Assembly: GCA_006384855.1 (NCBI GenBank)
Contig: VCJN01002409.1
Coordinates: 1 to 64,000, forward strand
Source: Tetraselmis striata
Taxonomy: Eukaryota; Chlorophyta; Chlorodendrophyceae; Chlorodendrales; Chlorodendraceae
Length of the DNA: 64,000 nt
Reading direction: 5' to 3'
The translations under genes were made by a program, and so were the position numbers. The notes beneath the pieces are model-generated. The model saw only the letters and a program-made list of their open reading frames with translations. It was not told where the DNA came from and ran no database searches. Below, in pieces: positions 54,666-64,000 of this stretch (position 1 is the first letter of the stretch; every line of letters begins with the position of its first letter).

Positions 54666-54925
54666 CATAGTGTGGCGTCTCGCTCGGGACTGACATAGCT
54701 CGTGGTCTCGGCCATCATTAGGTGCATGAGGAGGACAAGTGCCCTGAAACTCTTAGTGATTGGGAGTCAAGATTCGTCATCGGGCTTGTGAAGTCGCGCG
54801 AGACTACCGAAGACACGTTGACTCGCCGTGGCCGTATACGAGCCCTTCCATGCCGATGCAAAGGGCAAACCTCTCATGCCCCTATATATGGTTGTACGCG
54901 CAGACAAGAGGAGGGAAGAAGATAG

Positions 54926-55359
54926 TTGACACAAGCTGGGAGAAGTGCTTGACGCTTCCTTGGACGCTCGGTTGTGGCCGCTTTGAGCGCACGCCACGCC
55001 AGCATTTGAACAATGAACATAAAGAACCGTGTTTTTTTTCCAGCATGGTCGCCGAGATACATGTGTTAGCTACCTACCCCGTGCTGCTCGGCGCATGGTT
55101 TCGCGTCTATGGCCAGCTAGCGGGCTGAATGCGACATTCGCAAATCGGCTGTTTGCCCTGCGAAGAGCAGAAATCTTGCAATCACGCGGAAATTCAAAAC
55201 AATTTGCCGTTTTATCAGATTTAGGTGTGATTAGCGGACTAAAAAGCTCGTAGGCAGGGCTGTCTAGCCCGCTCATCATAACATCATTCCAATAACACGG
55301 CGAAGTTCTATGGCTTGTCGAAAATACCCCCTAGCTACTCTGGCATGCCAGTCAGCCAC

Positions 55360-55440
<81 letters not shown>

Positions 55441-57196
55441 GGATGGGGGGAGGGGGCAGCATGATGGGGGCATGAAAGATACAACTCTACGCAAACTCAC
55501 AGGCCCGAGGACCTTTTGGACGAGTCTCCACGCCGCGTCGACCCATTAGTCACCCCCCCCCCCGCCCTCTTTTGGTCATGGGTGACATGTGCCACAACAT
55601 GCGCGTGGACATGATTGTGCGCTAGTCGTGAGATTGTTGTTGATGGGGGCAAACCCGCGCTTAGCCCACGACGGTGCGGGTGGCATAGGCATGCCTCTGT
55701 GGAATGGAAAGCACTTTCTTTGTAACATTTTGATCCAGCGAGGCGCAGCCAACGGCGCTTATCTTGTAGCTTGGAAAATGGTGGGATTGAAAATTGTGGA
55801 GAATTGTCTGTATTATTATTGGCACGTTTTCCTGCCCATGCATTGCAACGGTAGCATGATTTTGACAGGGCTCAAACTTGCGCGTAATGCATGCCATGCA
55901 TATGTCTACCCACCATCGGGAGTGCGCGTGAAATGGGACGTACGGACGGTAGCGACACCGCCAGCATGTTGATCCCCTGTGAGTGGACCGTGTTTCGGTG
56001 GTTCTAGCCTTGTGCCAAACAACGCGATTGTCGAAAACTATTTTTACAAGTGCGATAACCGGTCGAAGCGGCTGCCTATTTGACGTGGGAGGCTTGCATG
56101 CACTGAGACGCGAGGCTCCATGGCCCCGTAGCCTCATGGCTTGGGCACCACGGCGAGGTTACGCGCGGAGTCGTATGTGCAAAGACTGATTTTGTGAAGT
56201 GCTGTAGTTGAATTATTCAAACGCCGTCCTCGCCGATATGCGCGGAGAGCGCGCGTCGCGCGCGACCAAGCCGCCCCTTCCAGAAAGTCCAAAACATCAT
56301 CTCGCCGCCACTGTCACCACAGCTGCGAGTCCGGCGACATGTACCGAAAGGGTCTCAAGGCGGAGTCCCTGGCAGCCTGTGCTGCGCTGTGCGCGCTAAG
56401 CGCCAGGCAGGCAGGTCGGATAAACTTGTCGGCTCAGCAAAACGTGCTACGGTTCTGTGCTTCTTGCTCAAGTTGCGCCGTGCGGCCGTATGTGCCACCA
56501 GCTCGGCGACGCAATATGTATACTCCATTGAATGTAATGAGCGCTGAGAGGTAATTCTTACAATCTCCTTAGTGCACAAAGATTGACATTAATGCCGCGT
56601 GTGCGGATCCAGAAGGTAGTAGCCAGGTGCTGGATGATTTCCTCCCCCGTGAGCCCCGACAGCTGCGCGCTGTCAAAATACACTGTATGGGGCCTACTTT
56701 CGATTTCGTCCATCGGGTCTTGAGAGTGTATCCGGGGCTTGATCGGTAGGGAGTTCTGGTCGAGGAGCAGCTTACGTAGATATGTCCCCTCGTCGGCCGG
56801 CCACTGGAGCACGTGGCGCGCGTCCTCCCGTGGTAGGTGGAGCTTCACCTACCCCATCGTGATTGCTCGTCTGATCTGCCTAGTCCCCCGATGCCGAGCG
56901 TCTAGCGTCAATAGCGACATGGAGCTGACTCGGAGCTGGCCGGCGGACAAACGGGGGACCCAGGACGATACTCCCGCATATCTCGCAGTGGGCACACTAG
57001 GGCATGGCGCTGGGTTCCGCGCCATCTGCTAATCCTCCTCGTGGACGTGCTGGATGTTGGACATCATGTAATTCTTAGGGTTTGGGGTTTTAGGGTTTGT
57101 CAGCGGACTAGCACTCTGCAGCAAAGATGTACACCGCATTCTTATTACAGTCTGCTGCTATGTTACAGCCGCCCCCCCTTCCCTACCTGCCCACCC
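54926..57196. other. Spacer with microsatellite and weak frames
   Basis: Includes the (TG)n tract at 55360-55439. A minus frame at 56558-56848 (REDARHVLQWPADEGTYLRK, VYFDSAQLSGLTGEEIIQHL) is protein-like and may be a gene or transposon fragment, but no family is recognised. TTTTAGGGTTT near 57090 is a short telomere-like motif. Confidence 0.4.
55360..55439 (+). repeat. (TG)n microsatellite, about 40 units
   Basis: An uninterrupted TG tract. Its Cys-Val and His-Thr frames are artefacts. Confidence 0.98.
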
Positions 57197-58288
57197 TCAG
57201 CTGCCAACCTCCCACGGCCTGGGCGCTGTTTGCACCGCCGCCAGCAGCGCACGAGGCGGCCGGCCAAGGCGGGGCGGGCCGCGGCCCGCAGCCGCTGGGC
57301 GCGCCGACTGCCCCCCTCCCCCCGGCGGGGCTCCCGGGGGGAAGACGAGGCGGCACAGCTCCGCCATCTCCGGCGTGGCCCTCAGCTTGGCGAGCGCCGT
57401 GTTGCGGATGTGGCGCACGCCGGCGGCGGTCAGCAGCATCTCCTCCGCCAGCTGCGCCATGCTGCGCCGCAGCCCGCACCGCGACAGCCCAAACACCTGC
57501 TCCACCACAAACCGCTCGCGCGGCTCCAGCCGGAGCAGCGCCACGCGCACGGTGTGCCCCACGCCGTAGGTGAACAGCTGCGAGGCGCGCCGGCTGTGGG
57601 TGGTCGGGTCCGGGACCGGCGGCGCCCGCGCCTTCTCGTGGAGCAGCAGCTCTGCGCCGCGGGCGGGGGCGTGTCCAGTCCCGTCAGGCCCGCGGGCGCG
57701 ACCAACAGGGAAGAGGGAGGGGGAGGGGACCGATAGACCAACACACCTGCCGCCTTGGCCTCCGCCGACACCTCCGAGACGCGCCCGGCGCCCTCCAGGT
57801 AGTCGACCACATCCGGCACCGACAGGCTCGACAGCGCGGCGACGGCCGCGGGGTCGGACGCGCGGTGTGGGGCGCTCTTCTCCAGCTCCTGCACCGCTCT
57901 CCGGATCTGCGGGCGGCGCGCCTGGGTTCAGCCACACCGCGCACCGGCGGATCGCTCCGAAATTGCCCGCCCGTTGGCGCCCGGCGAGTGCGAGCGCAGA
58001 GCAGAGGGGCACCGGGGCGGGCGTCTACCTTGCGCTGCTGGTGCAGCACGCGGCGCGGCACGGTGGCGCAGCGCGTGTAGGCGACGGACGCGTCCGACAT
58101 GGCGTTGTGGGCCATGCTGAGGAGGTAGGTGGCGAAGGAGACGCTGCGGTGCGGGTCGAAGCTGCGCAGGGCCTTCTCCAGCACGCCTTGCCCCTCCTGC
58201 GGGCACAACGCCGGGGGGTCAACCCACCCGATACTCCAAACGGCGGAGAAAGCGAGTCCCTGCGTCCGTGTGTATGTGTGCCTGTGTC

Positions 58289-58355
<67 letters not shown>

Positions 58356-59851
58356 TTGTAGCTGTTGAGGAGACCCCCGCCTGAATACCCGTGTGTCACC
58401 ACAAAGCCCGGGGCACAGAACCCGCTGTCCCCACACTCCTCCAGTCTGCCCGTGGGGCGAGTGAGGGAACGCATGCCGGGGCAGACAGAGTTCTGAACAA
58501 CACATAAGTTTCGCCCCCACGGCCGTCACCACCTATCGCCAGTTGTGCCACTGCGCACGAAACACATGTGAAACAGCGGCAGGTCTGCCCGTGGGAAGAT
58601 GGGGGGGGGGGGGGGGGGGGGGGGGGGCGCGCACCGCCACGAGCGCATCCACCGCCATCCCCTCGCCGCAGTGCCTCCAGGCCGCCTGCCGGATGAGGTT
58701 GAGGTGCTTGGCGCGCATGGTCTCCAGCGCCTCGTGCCCCAGCGCGTCGATCTGCGCCAGGCTGCGCACCCCGCCGGGCAGTTCCAGCCACTGCACCATC
58801 ATCTCCGGCGTCGCCTCGCAGCCCAGCTCCAGCACCATGCGCGCCCGGATGTTCTGCACGCGCTGCCAGCGCTGGTAGCGCTGCACCAGCTCGCCCTCCT
58901 CCCGCCTGCCGACACCCGTGCGTGCCTCAGACACCCCAACCTCCGGCGCAGCAGGGGCACCCATCTGACAGCTTGCCCCACCCGGCACAGGGCAGCCCGC
59001 GCGCAGCCGGCCCCACCCAGCACCTGCTCATGTAGGTTTTCCGCGCCTTCTTGCCCTTCCTCCGCCCCGCGACCTTCGCAGCCTCCGCTTCTGGGGCGGC
59101 CGGGGCGGCCGGAGGGGGCGGGCCGGCGCGCCGCTTTCGCCGCAGCTCCGCTAGCTCTGCGCCGCTCGGCCGCCGGGGGCGCTTGACCTGCCCCGCGAGC
59201 CGCATCCGCCGCTGGATCTCCGACAGCCGCTGCCTCTGCGTTCCCCCAAGCACAGCGCACCACAGCGATTGCCTCAGCAGGGGGAGGCCCGCCCATTCCG
59301 CCCACAGGGACTCATGACTCATGGGGGCAAGGGGGGGCCAGGATGGAGGCGCTCGGAGGAGGTGGGCCTCGCAGTTAAAAGGGGGGGGGGGGGAGGGGGG
59401 GGGGGGGGGGGGGGGGGGGGCAGCGCACCCGCTCCGCCTCAGTGCGCGCCGAGTGCGTTCGCTCCGCGACCCGGAACAGCGCGATCGTGTTTGACCACGT
59501 TATGGTGGTTCGCGTGGGCATGTCCGCCTTGAGCTCCGCCCTCACGCGGCCGCTTTTGGCCCGCCCCTGCCCCCGCCCCCGTCCCCGTCCCCGCCGCGGC
59601 GCCTGGCTGACCTCCTCCACCTCCTCCGCCCGCAGCGACTCCGCTCCCCCGTGCTCCGCCAGCCCCTGCCTCAACCCGCCCGCATCCTCAAACGGCCACG
59701 TCGTCCCCTGCTGCGCCTCCTCCTCCCTACTGCCGACCGCCTCGGCCGGCCGCTCGCGTGCCTGCCATGTCGGCGTGCGCTGCACCACGCTGCGGAGGCG
59801 AGCCGTCACATGCTCCGTCCGCGCCGCCACCAGTGCCACAGCCCTACTCCG
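57197..59851 (-). CDS. Plastid-type RNA polymerase sigma-70 family factor (5' exon missing)
   Basis: Exons on the minus strand: 59429-59851, 59024-59235, 58635-58905, 58029-58196, 57747-57906 and 57197-57651. Phases 0, 2, 0, 0, 1 fit throughout, giving at least 562 residues. Region 2 appears as MRAKHLNLIRQAAWRHCGEG (cf. NLRLVVSIAKKY) and LEKALRSFDPHRSVSFATYL (cf. KFDPxxGxxFSTYA), a region 3-like part as TVPRRVLHQQRK, and region 4 as LLRLEPRERFVVEQVFGLS with a helix-turn-helix at MLLTAAGVRHIRNTALAKLR, which reads the -35 element in the family. Nuclear sigma factors direct the plastid-encoded polymerase to its promoters. The long N-terminal part is basic (KRPRRPSGAELAELRRKRRA, GRRKGKKARK). Region 2 is quite divergent. 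No ATG occurs in frame in the first exon read, so a leader/transit-peptide exon lies further right. Confidence 0.83.
58291..58353 (-). repeat. (TG)n microsatellite inside a sigma-factor intron
   Basis: About 31 TG units within the intron 58197-58634. That intron also begins with a poly(C) donor-proximal run (58600-58627 as G on the plus strand). Confidence 0.97.
59380..59420 (-). repeat. Poly(C) (sense) run next to a sigma-factor donor
   Basis: Read on the minus strand, the donor GTGCGCTG is followed at once by about 40 bases that are nearly all C. It is the longest such tract in the window. Confidence 0.95.
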
Positions 59852-62100
59852 CTGAGGTAGTTGTGGGCGCGAGGCCTGCAGCCCCGCGGTGCAGCCCGCA
59901 GTCAGGTTGCGTCCCGGAGGGGGCCCGAATCCGGGGCAGAAGGACAGCGCAGCAGGGATGGCGACCAGCTCTAACTACAGTAAAAATGAATAAACACCAG
60001 GCTGGCACTTGGTGTCCGGTAGGTCATGATGGCGAACGCAGGCATATGGGCTGGGGATAGCAGACGGGTTGGAGCCGCGCCCGGGAACCGGGCAGCGAAA
60101 GCCTCAGTAGTTTCGCTGTCTGCGGCGGCAGGGCGGCGTCACCTGACGGGGGACGACGCCTTGCGCAGCGGCACGCATCGTCGCGATGGCAGCCTGCCGG
60201 GCGGAGGATGTATGTCTCCCGAACCCGGAAGATGTCTCTCAGAGCTCAGCAGGATGTGCGGGAGCCACGAGGCCTATCGACCATCGTTTGAGGAGGTGGG
60301 GGGGGGGGGATAGGGGGGTGGGGTGGCTTCTCGGCAGGAAGGGGGGAGAAAGTGGGGTGGGGCGGCGGGATGGCTCCTCGGCAGGAAGCTGCCGCCCTAT
60401 GCGCCCTCCGTCTGGCCGCGATGCCGCTGTCGCCGAGGCAGCTCGCGCTCTCGAACCTGATGTCGCTACGTGTGTAGAATGGCGGAGGAGGGGAGTGTGA
60501 GGCTGCCTGGCCAGCGTCTCGGCCTCGCTCCGGGCGGAAGTAGACGGAGGGCGGTGACACAAGGACGCTTGGAAAGGCGGCCGGGAGTGTGTCAATTAAT
60601 ATTTTCGTTAGTTTTTCGCTCGCCCGCCCACTTCTCCGGGCGCGGAAGTTCCGGAACGGTGACTCCTCCGCGGACCCCTCGCGCGGCCTGCCGTCGGGGT
60701 GGCGGAAGCAGAAGATTCAGTGCCACAGAGCCCGAAACTTGGAAGCGATCTCGGGGGCGGGGAATGCTGCCCCTAGGTTCCGAGCGCAGCTGAGCGAGCG
60801 AGTGGTGTGGATTTTTCAGCGGGCGGTCACGGCGGCCAGATGCGGCTGACACGGCATCAGACGCGGCGGGGAGCCCACCCGCCGCCCGGCGGAACACCGG
60901 CCTCCGGGACCGCCCGACAGATGGCGATCGGGAACAGCCCGGGACGTGTCGGTGGATGCAGCTCGTGGGTGATTGTGGGTTGCCGTGCAAGTTCACGAGA
61001 ATGAACGAGGTTGGGGTGGCGCCCGCTCCGACACGACCTCCGGTCACCGGGGTTGCTGCTGGCGCAAGCAAGCAGGGGGCAGGCGGGGTGGGCGGGCGGC
61101 GGGCGCGTAGCGCGCAGTGCACCAAGTATGATGCGCTGGCCCTGCTGCGCTGGCGGACATATCCGGCCGCTACATGTCCCATCAGGATCAGTTCACTTCA
61201 AACCTTGATGATACACGGTGCTAGTCCTTATCATCTACCGCAAAGATAAATTCCCATATTCTTGCTCGACCTTGGTTTCAGGCTTATTATGTCTCTTTTT
61301 GCTGGCAACCTTTCATAGTTGATGTTAGTTCAGTATTTGGTGCGCTCTTGTGAAAGCCCTTATGTAATCAATAAATTCCTTTAAGGTCTGGCGTATCGCA
61401 TCGATGAAAAGCACAACGAATCATCCTGAAATTGAATGGCAGACAGGATAGGACCTTTCATGAATTCAACTGGCATCATCTCGCGGGCTCATTAGAGACT
61501 GCCAATCCGACGCGACGCGTCGCGCTGGCCGATGAGTGGCATCCGCAGTACTAAAAGATCAACAAAAGCCGATATTAATAAAAGCGGCTCACATCCCGCA
61601 CAAGGGGGATAGATGAGTGACGCGCGCCCCGTTCAGAGTCCGGGCCACACGGGCACGTGTGAGCGAGGGCGTTCCACGGACGCGGTGTGCAACCTCGGCA
61701 ACGGGATGGCGGACGAATATGCTCCGTCTGATGAGGCATGCTTTGGAGCCGCCACCAAGCTCAGGGACCCAAGGAAATCTCTTGCTAGAAAGGCCTCTTG
61801 GCGAGCCCGGGTAGTGCACCGAATGCATCGCGATGAGAGGATACCCCAAACATTCCGCGGCCAAGCATGCGACAGCGCGCTTCGTGCGGCGCAGCACCCC
61901 TTGCTCACCTCACCCACAGTGCCGAAAACCATGCCCGTGTACTCCGGCATGTCGAGGATGTCTCGAAGTGGGCCCTTGTGTCCCGGCTCCGAGTTATTGT
62001 GCCACGCCGCATCTCCCGTTGCAGCGGTTGGTTAGCTGTCCATCGAGACTGCCAACCCCCGTTGCATGTCGCCCATATTAGGAGTAGTACTCAAATCGAT
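59852..62100. other. Spacer right of the sigma factor
   Basis: Should contain the missing first exon(s) of the sigma factor. A G run at 60298-60310 (sense C) may mark an intron of it. Plus and minus frames up to about 200 codons are GC-driven and show no motifs. Nothing else can be supported. Confidence 0.35.
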
Positions 62101-64000
62101 CCACATCCGTGGCCAGGGGCACCGCAATGTACTTACTTGACACTGTGCAGCATAGTGTGAAACTCCAGCAGCGTGGGCTTCACGCGCTCCGGGAATCATT
62201 TATAGCTCCCGGTCACAACACTGAAGGCCGGGAAGGAGAGCTTTGCGTCCAACACCATTTATCTATGGGTACGATGTTGCCAAGAGGCACTGCCTCATGG
62301 AACAAGTCATCCACCTCCCGGCGAACAACGAGGCCTAGACCGTGAACACATTGATTATTGTGAAAGGCAATAGTATTGTGTTGCACGCGCCGGTGAGCAC
62401 CTGTGGGTGCCGGGAGGTTCATGAGAGCGTCGCCATAGAGGTTGACATTGACGGCGGGTTGTGCTCTGTTATTGAGGGCAGAACGATATGGCTCCCAACC
62501 ACCGGGGCATGCATGAGCTAGGCAGAAAAAATTACCTGGCAGCGACCTCCCGCAACTTTTGCGGAGTCATGCCCGTCCACGCAGTGGGGTGGCCACCGTC
62601 CACATGTCCGACGCCGCGTCGAGCTAGCCGAGCAAGATCCGTTCCTTGCATGTGCTGGCAAGGAGAATGCACACCTCATTTTGAAGCCGCGAGCTGTTGG
62701 CCTGGTCCAAGTATGATATGAGCTCCTGCGAGCCCGACGCAGGCTCTGCCTCCCGCTCCATCACACATGTGTCCGCATCGCTGATGTGCCCAGCAGTAGC
62801 CGCCTTAAGGCGCCCCCACGCCTCGCGCATCGCCGCGGCGTGGCTGGCCGACACACAAGCAAGGATCGTTGAGTAAGTGAGGGTACTGACGGGCGGAAGA
62901 TGTTGCGTTGAAGCTGCCTTGGTCAAACACGGACTCAAGGAGTGTGTCGGCAAAGAAACCAGAGATGGAAGGTGGGTGTCAGTGTCGGAGTTCCTAGTGC
63001 AGAACATGGGGAGGATGTCATTCATGCCGATCAAGGCGGTATCACGGACGGTAGCCATCCGGCGGATGCCAACACCCTTAAACCTAGTGGGGAGGTGAAA
63101 CCTGCTAAGCACCATGACCACTGAATCTCACTCAAAGCAGCCGCCTCCGCTGCCGTGGGTGTAGGATCGTCGGGGACTCCGGGCTGTGCAAGAGCTCCGC
63201 CAGAAAGTCGGTAACCAACGGGCTGGTGCCGGTGCAATACGTGGAGCGAGGGATGAAAATATCCCCTAGCACCCGCGCGACCGCCACAAGGACGGTGGCA
63301 TCCACCACGTGTGCGAAGACCTCCGCCTCGGATGGGAGGCATCAATTGCGGAGCCAATACCACGCCCCGTGTTGCATGCAATGCTTGAGCAGGTCCCATG
63401 CGTGATGGTGCATGACATGGGTCGTGTACCGACGGTTGGCCTTGGCAAACAAGAGCTTGCTCAAGCTGTCGTCCACATCCTCGTGTAGCTCCTCCGCCTT
63501 GCCACGCACGCATGTAGGAATGCACATATCCTGGCGATCCGAGGGGCACGTTGACGACCTGGATGCCGTGGTGGCCATCAAGCTCGGGCCACTCCCTGTC
63601 GGCCCGGGCTTCGGGCCGCGCCGCCTCTATGCCCGCGTTGTACGTGTGCATCTTATCGAAGGGCATCTCAAGCCCGATGGAAGCCTTGATAGACGTGCGG
63701 AAGGAATGAAGGGCCGGCCAAGCGTGCTACGGCAGGCTGACAAATATCCATCGTTTGCGTTGAAGTGCGCTGCCCCCGGTGACCTCCATCGTTTTATCGC
63801 ACTCCTCTATTTCGGGGTGCCTCGCGACGCAGAAGGATGTTGTGGCCAAACGGCGCGCCATGTTGCACGCCATCCTCAGACAGCGATCGTCCACAGGCGG
63901 AAAAAACATCCGTGGAGAAGAAGGCCAGAAGCGCGGGGATGACGGGGTGAAGACAAGAGCAATCGATGTGGCGTTGGATGATGATGCGGCGCCATGCCTC
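62100..64000 (-). mobile_element. Degraded LINE-like reverse transcriptase element, running off the right edge
   Basis: Reading leftwards on the minus strand, pieces in several frames resemble a non-LTR type reverse transcriptase: EDGVQHGAPFGHN (63.86-63.9 kb, cf. GVQQGDPLGP), an FNANDGYL-like catalytic box near 63.75 kb, VPLGSPGY near 63.5 kb, KAEELHEDVDDSLSKLLFAK and MHHHAWDLLKHCMQHGAWYW (63.35-63.5 kb), FHLPTRFKGVGIRRM near 63.09 kb and a C-terminal GLGLVVRREVDDLFHEAVP near 62.3 kb. The order matches RT, thumb and C-terminal region. Frame changes and stops separate the pieces, so this copy is dead. The 5' part lies beyond the window. The exact clade is not determined, and a different RT lineage is possible. 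Confidence 0.6.

Larger units (their letters stand above)
52788..54925 (+). pseudogene. Decayed multicopy-type gene with DNT-RENKN and VGHT signatures (DUF7869-like)
   Basis: Plus-strand pieces in several frames match one protein family found in many copies in algal, dinoflagellate and oomycete genomes: SFDTFRRTWKEFPDV with FSDCPICAAGKAPR (52.98-53.1 kb), IDSMDSAKTLLPH (about 53.3 kb), DNTDRENKN (53646-53672), HLVFMHVGHTG (about 53.73 kb) then ADQIFNRIGLALS, a helical region (54.1-54.48 kb), and YEPF-type sequence with PLYMVVRADKRRE near 54.84-54.92 kb. Stops and frame changes separate them, so it is not functional as one gene, although some gaps could be introns. The family is often transposon-associated, role unknown. 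A duplicated piece lies at its start (52788-52862 versus 52939-53010). Confidence 0.6.

Noticed and set aside
55310-55549. Cys-Val and His-Thr repeat ORFs here and at 58.3 kb
   Set aside because: Translations of (TG)n microsatellites.
60239-60595. First exon of the sigma factor
   Set aside because: A Pro/Ser/Arg-rich minus frame with a sense poly(C) run is suggestive, but no donor with matching phase could be tied to the acceptor at 59851.

Overview
The window looks like nuclear DNA of a flagellated, photosynthetic eukaryotic microalga, most likely a green alga. Evidence: intron-containing host genes with GC-rich exons, a tektin (flagellar doublet microtubules), a nuclear-type plastid RNA polymerase sigma factor, an ATP10-like mitochondrial ATP synthase assembly factor, an SRRM1-like splicing factor, and a large load of transposable elements. 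Intergenic DNA is patchily AT-rich, with many short dispersed repeats and unusually many C or G homopolymer runs of 13-40 bases. The exact lineage cannot be fixed from this sequence alone.

Layout. 1-9.1 kb: a Ty3/Gypsy-type LTR element entering from the left, with long open gag and pol frames. Besides the usual parts it carries a DNMT3-like cytosine methyltransferase segment between the protease-like region and reverse transcriptase, a PHD finger after the integrase, and a C-terminal segment resembling a second SAM-dependent methyltransferase. A putative 3' LTR follows. 9.8-14.4 kb: repeats, including a 1.76 kb unit with terminal inverted repeats and a foldback repeat. 14.4-15.9 kb: SRRM1-like PWI/RS gene. 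16.4 kb: first copy of a tRNA-derived SINE (others at 26.7 and 35.6 kb). 19.5-25.7 kb: plus-strand spliced exons ending in a protein with about four ubiquitin-interacting motifs. 28.0-29.9 kb (minus): a four-exon predicted plastid membrane protein. 31.2-32.6 kb (minus): ATP10-like gene. 34-36 kb: inverted-repeat element and SINE. 38.8-42.7 kb: six-exon tektin gene. 44.1-44.9 kb (minus): Ser-rich ORF. 45.8-51.2 kb: a young-looking Ty1/Copia element with near-identical LTRs and a 5-bp target duplication. 51.7-52.5 kb: a ~25-bp minisatellite. 52.8-54.9 kb: a decayed multicopy-type gene with a DNT-RENKN / VGHT signature. 57.2-59.9 kb (minus): sigma factor. 62.1-64 kb (minus): a degraded LINE-like reverse transcriptase running off the right edge.

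The host genes appear unrelated in function (splicing, ubiquitin binding, mitochondria, plastid transcription, flagellum), separated by repeats. Exon models for the sigma factor, ATP10, tektin, membrane protein and most of the SRRM1 gene were built by reading GT-AG borders with consistent phase. Many introns carry a poly(C) tract on the sense strand directly after a GTGCGC-type donor. The most notable single object is the methyltransferase- and PHD-bearing Gypsy element.
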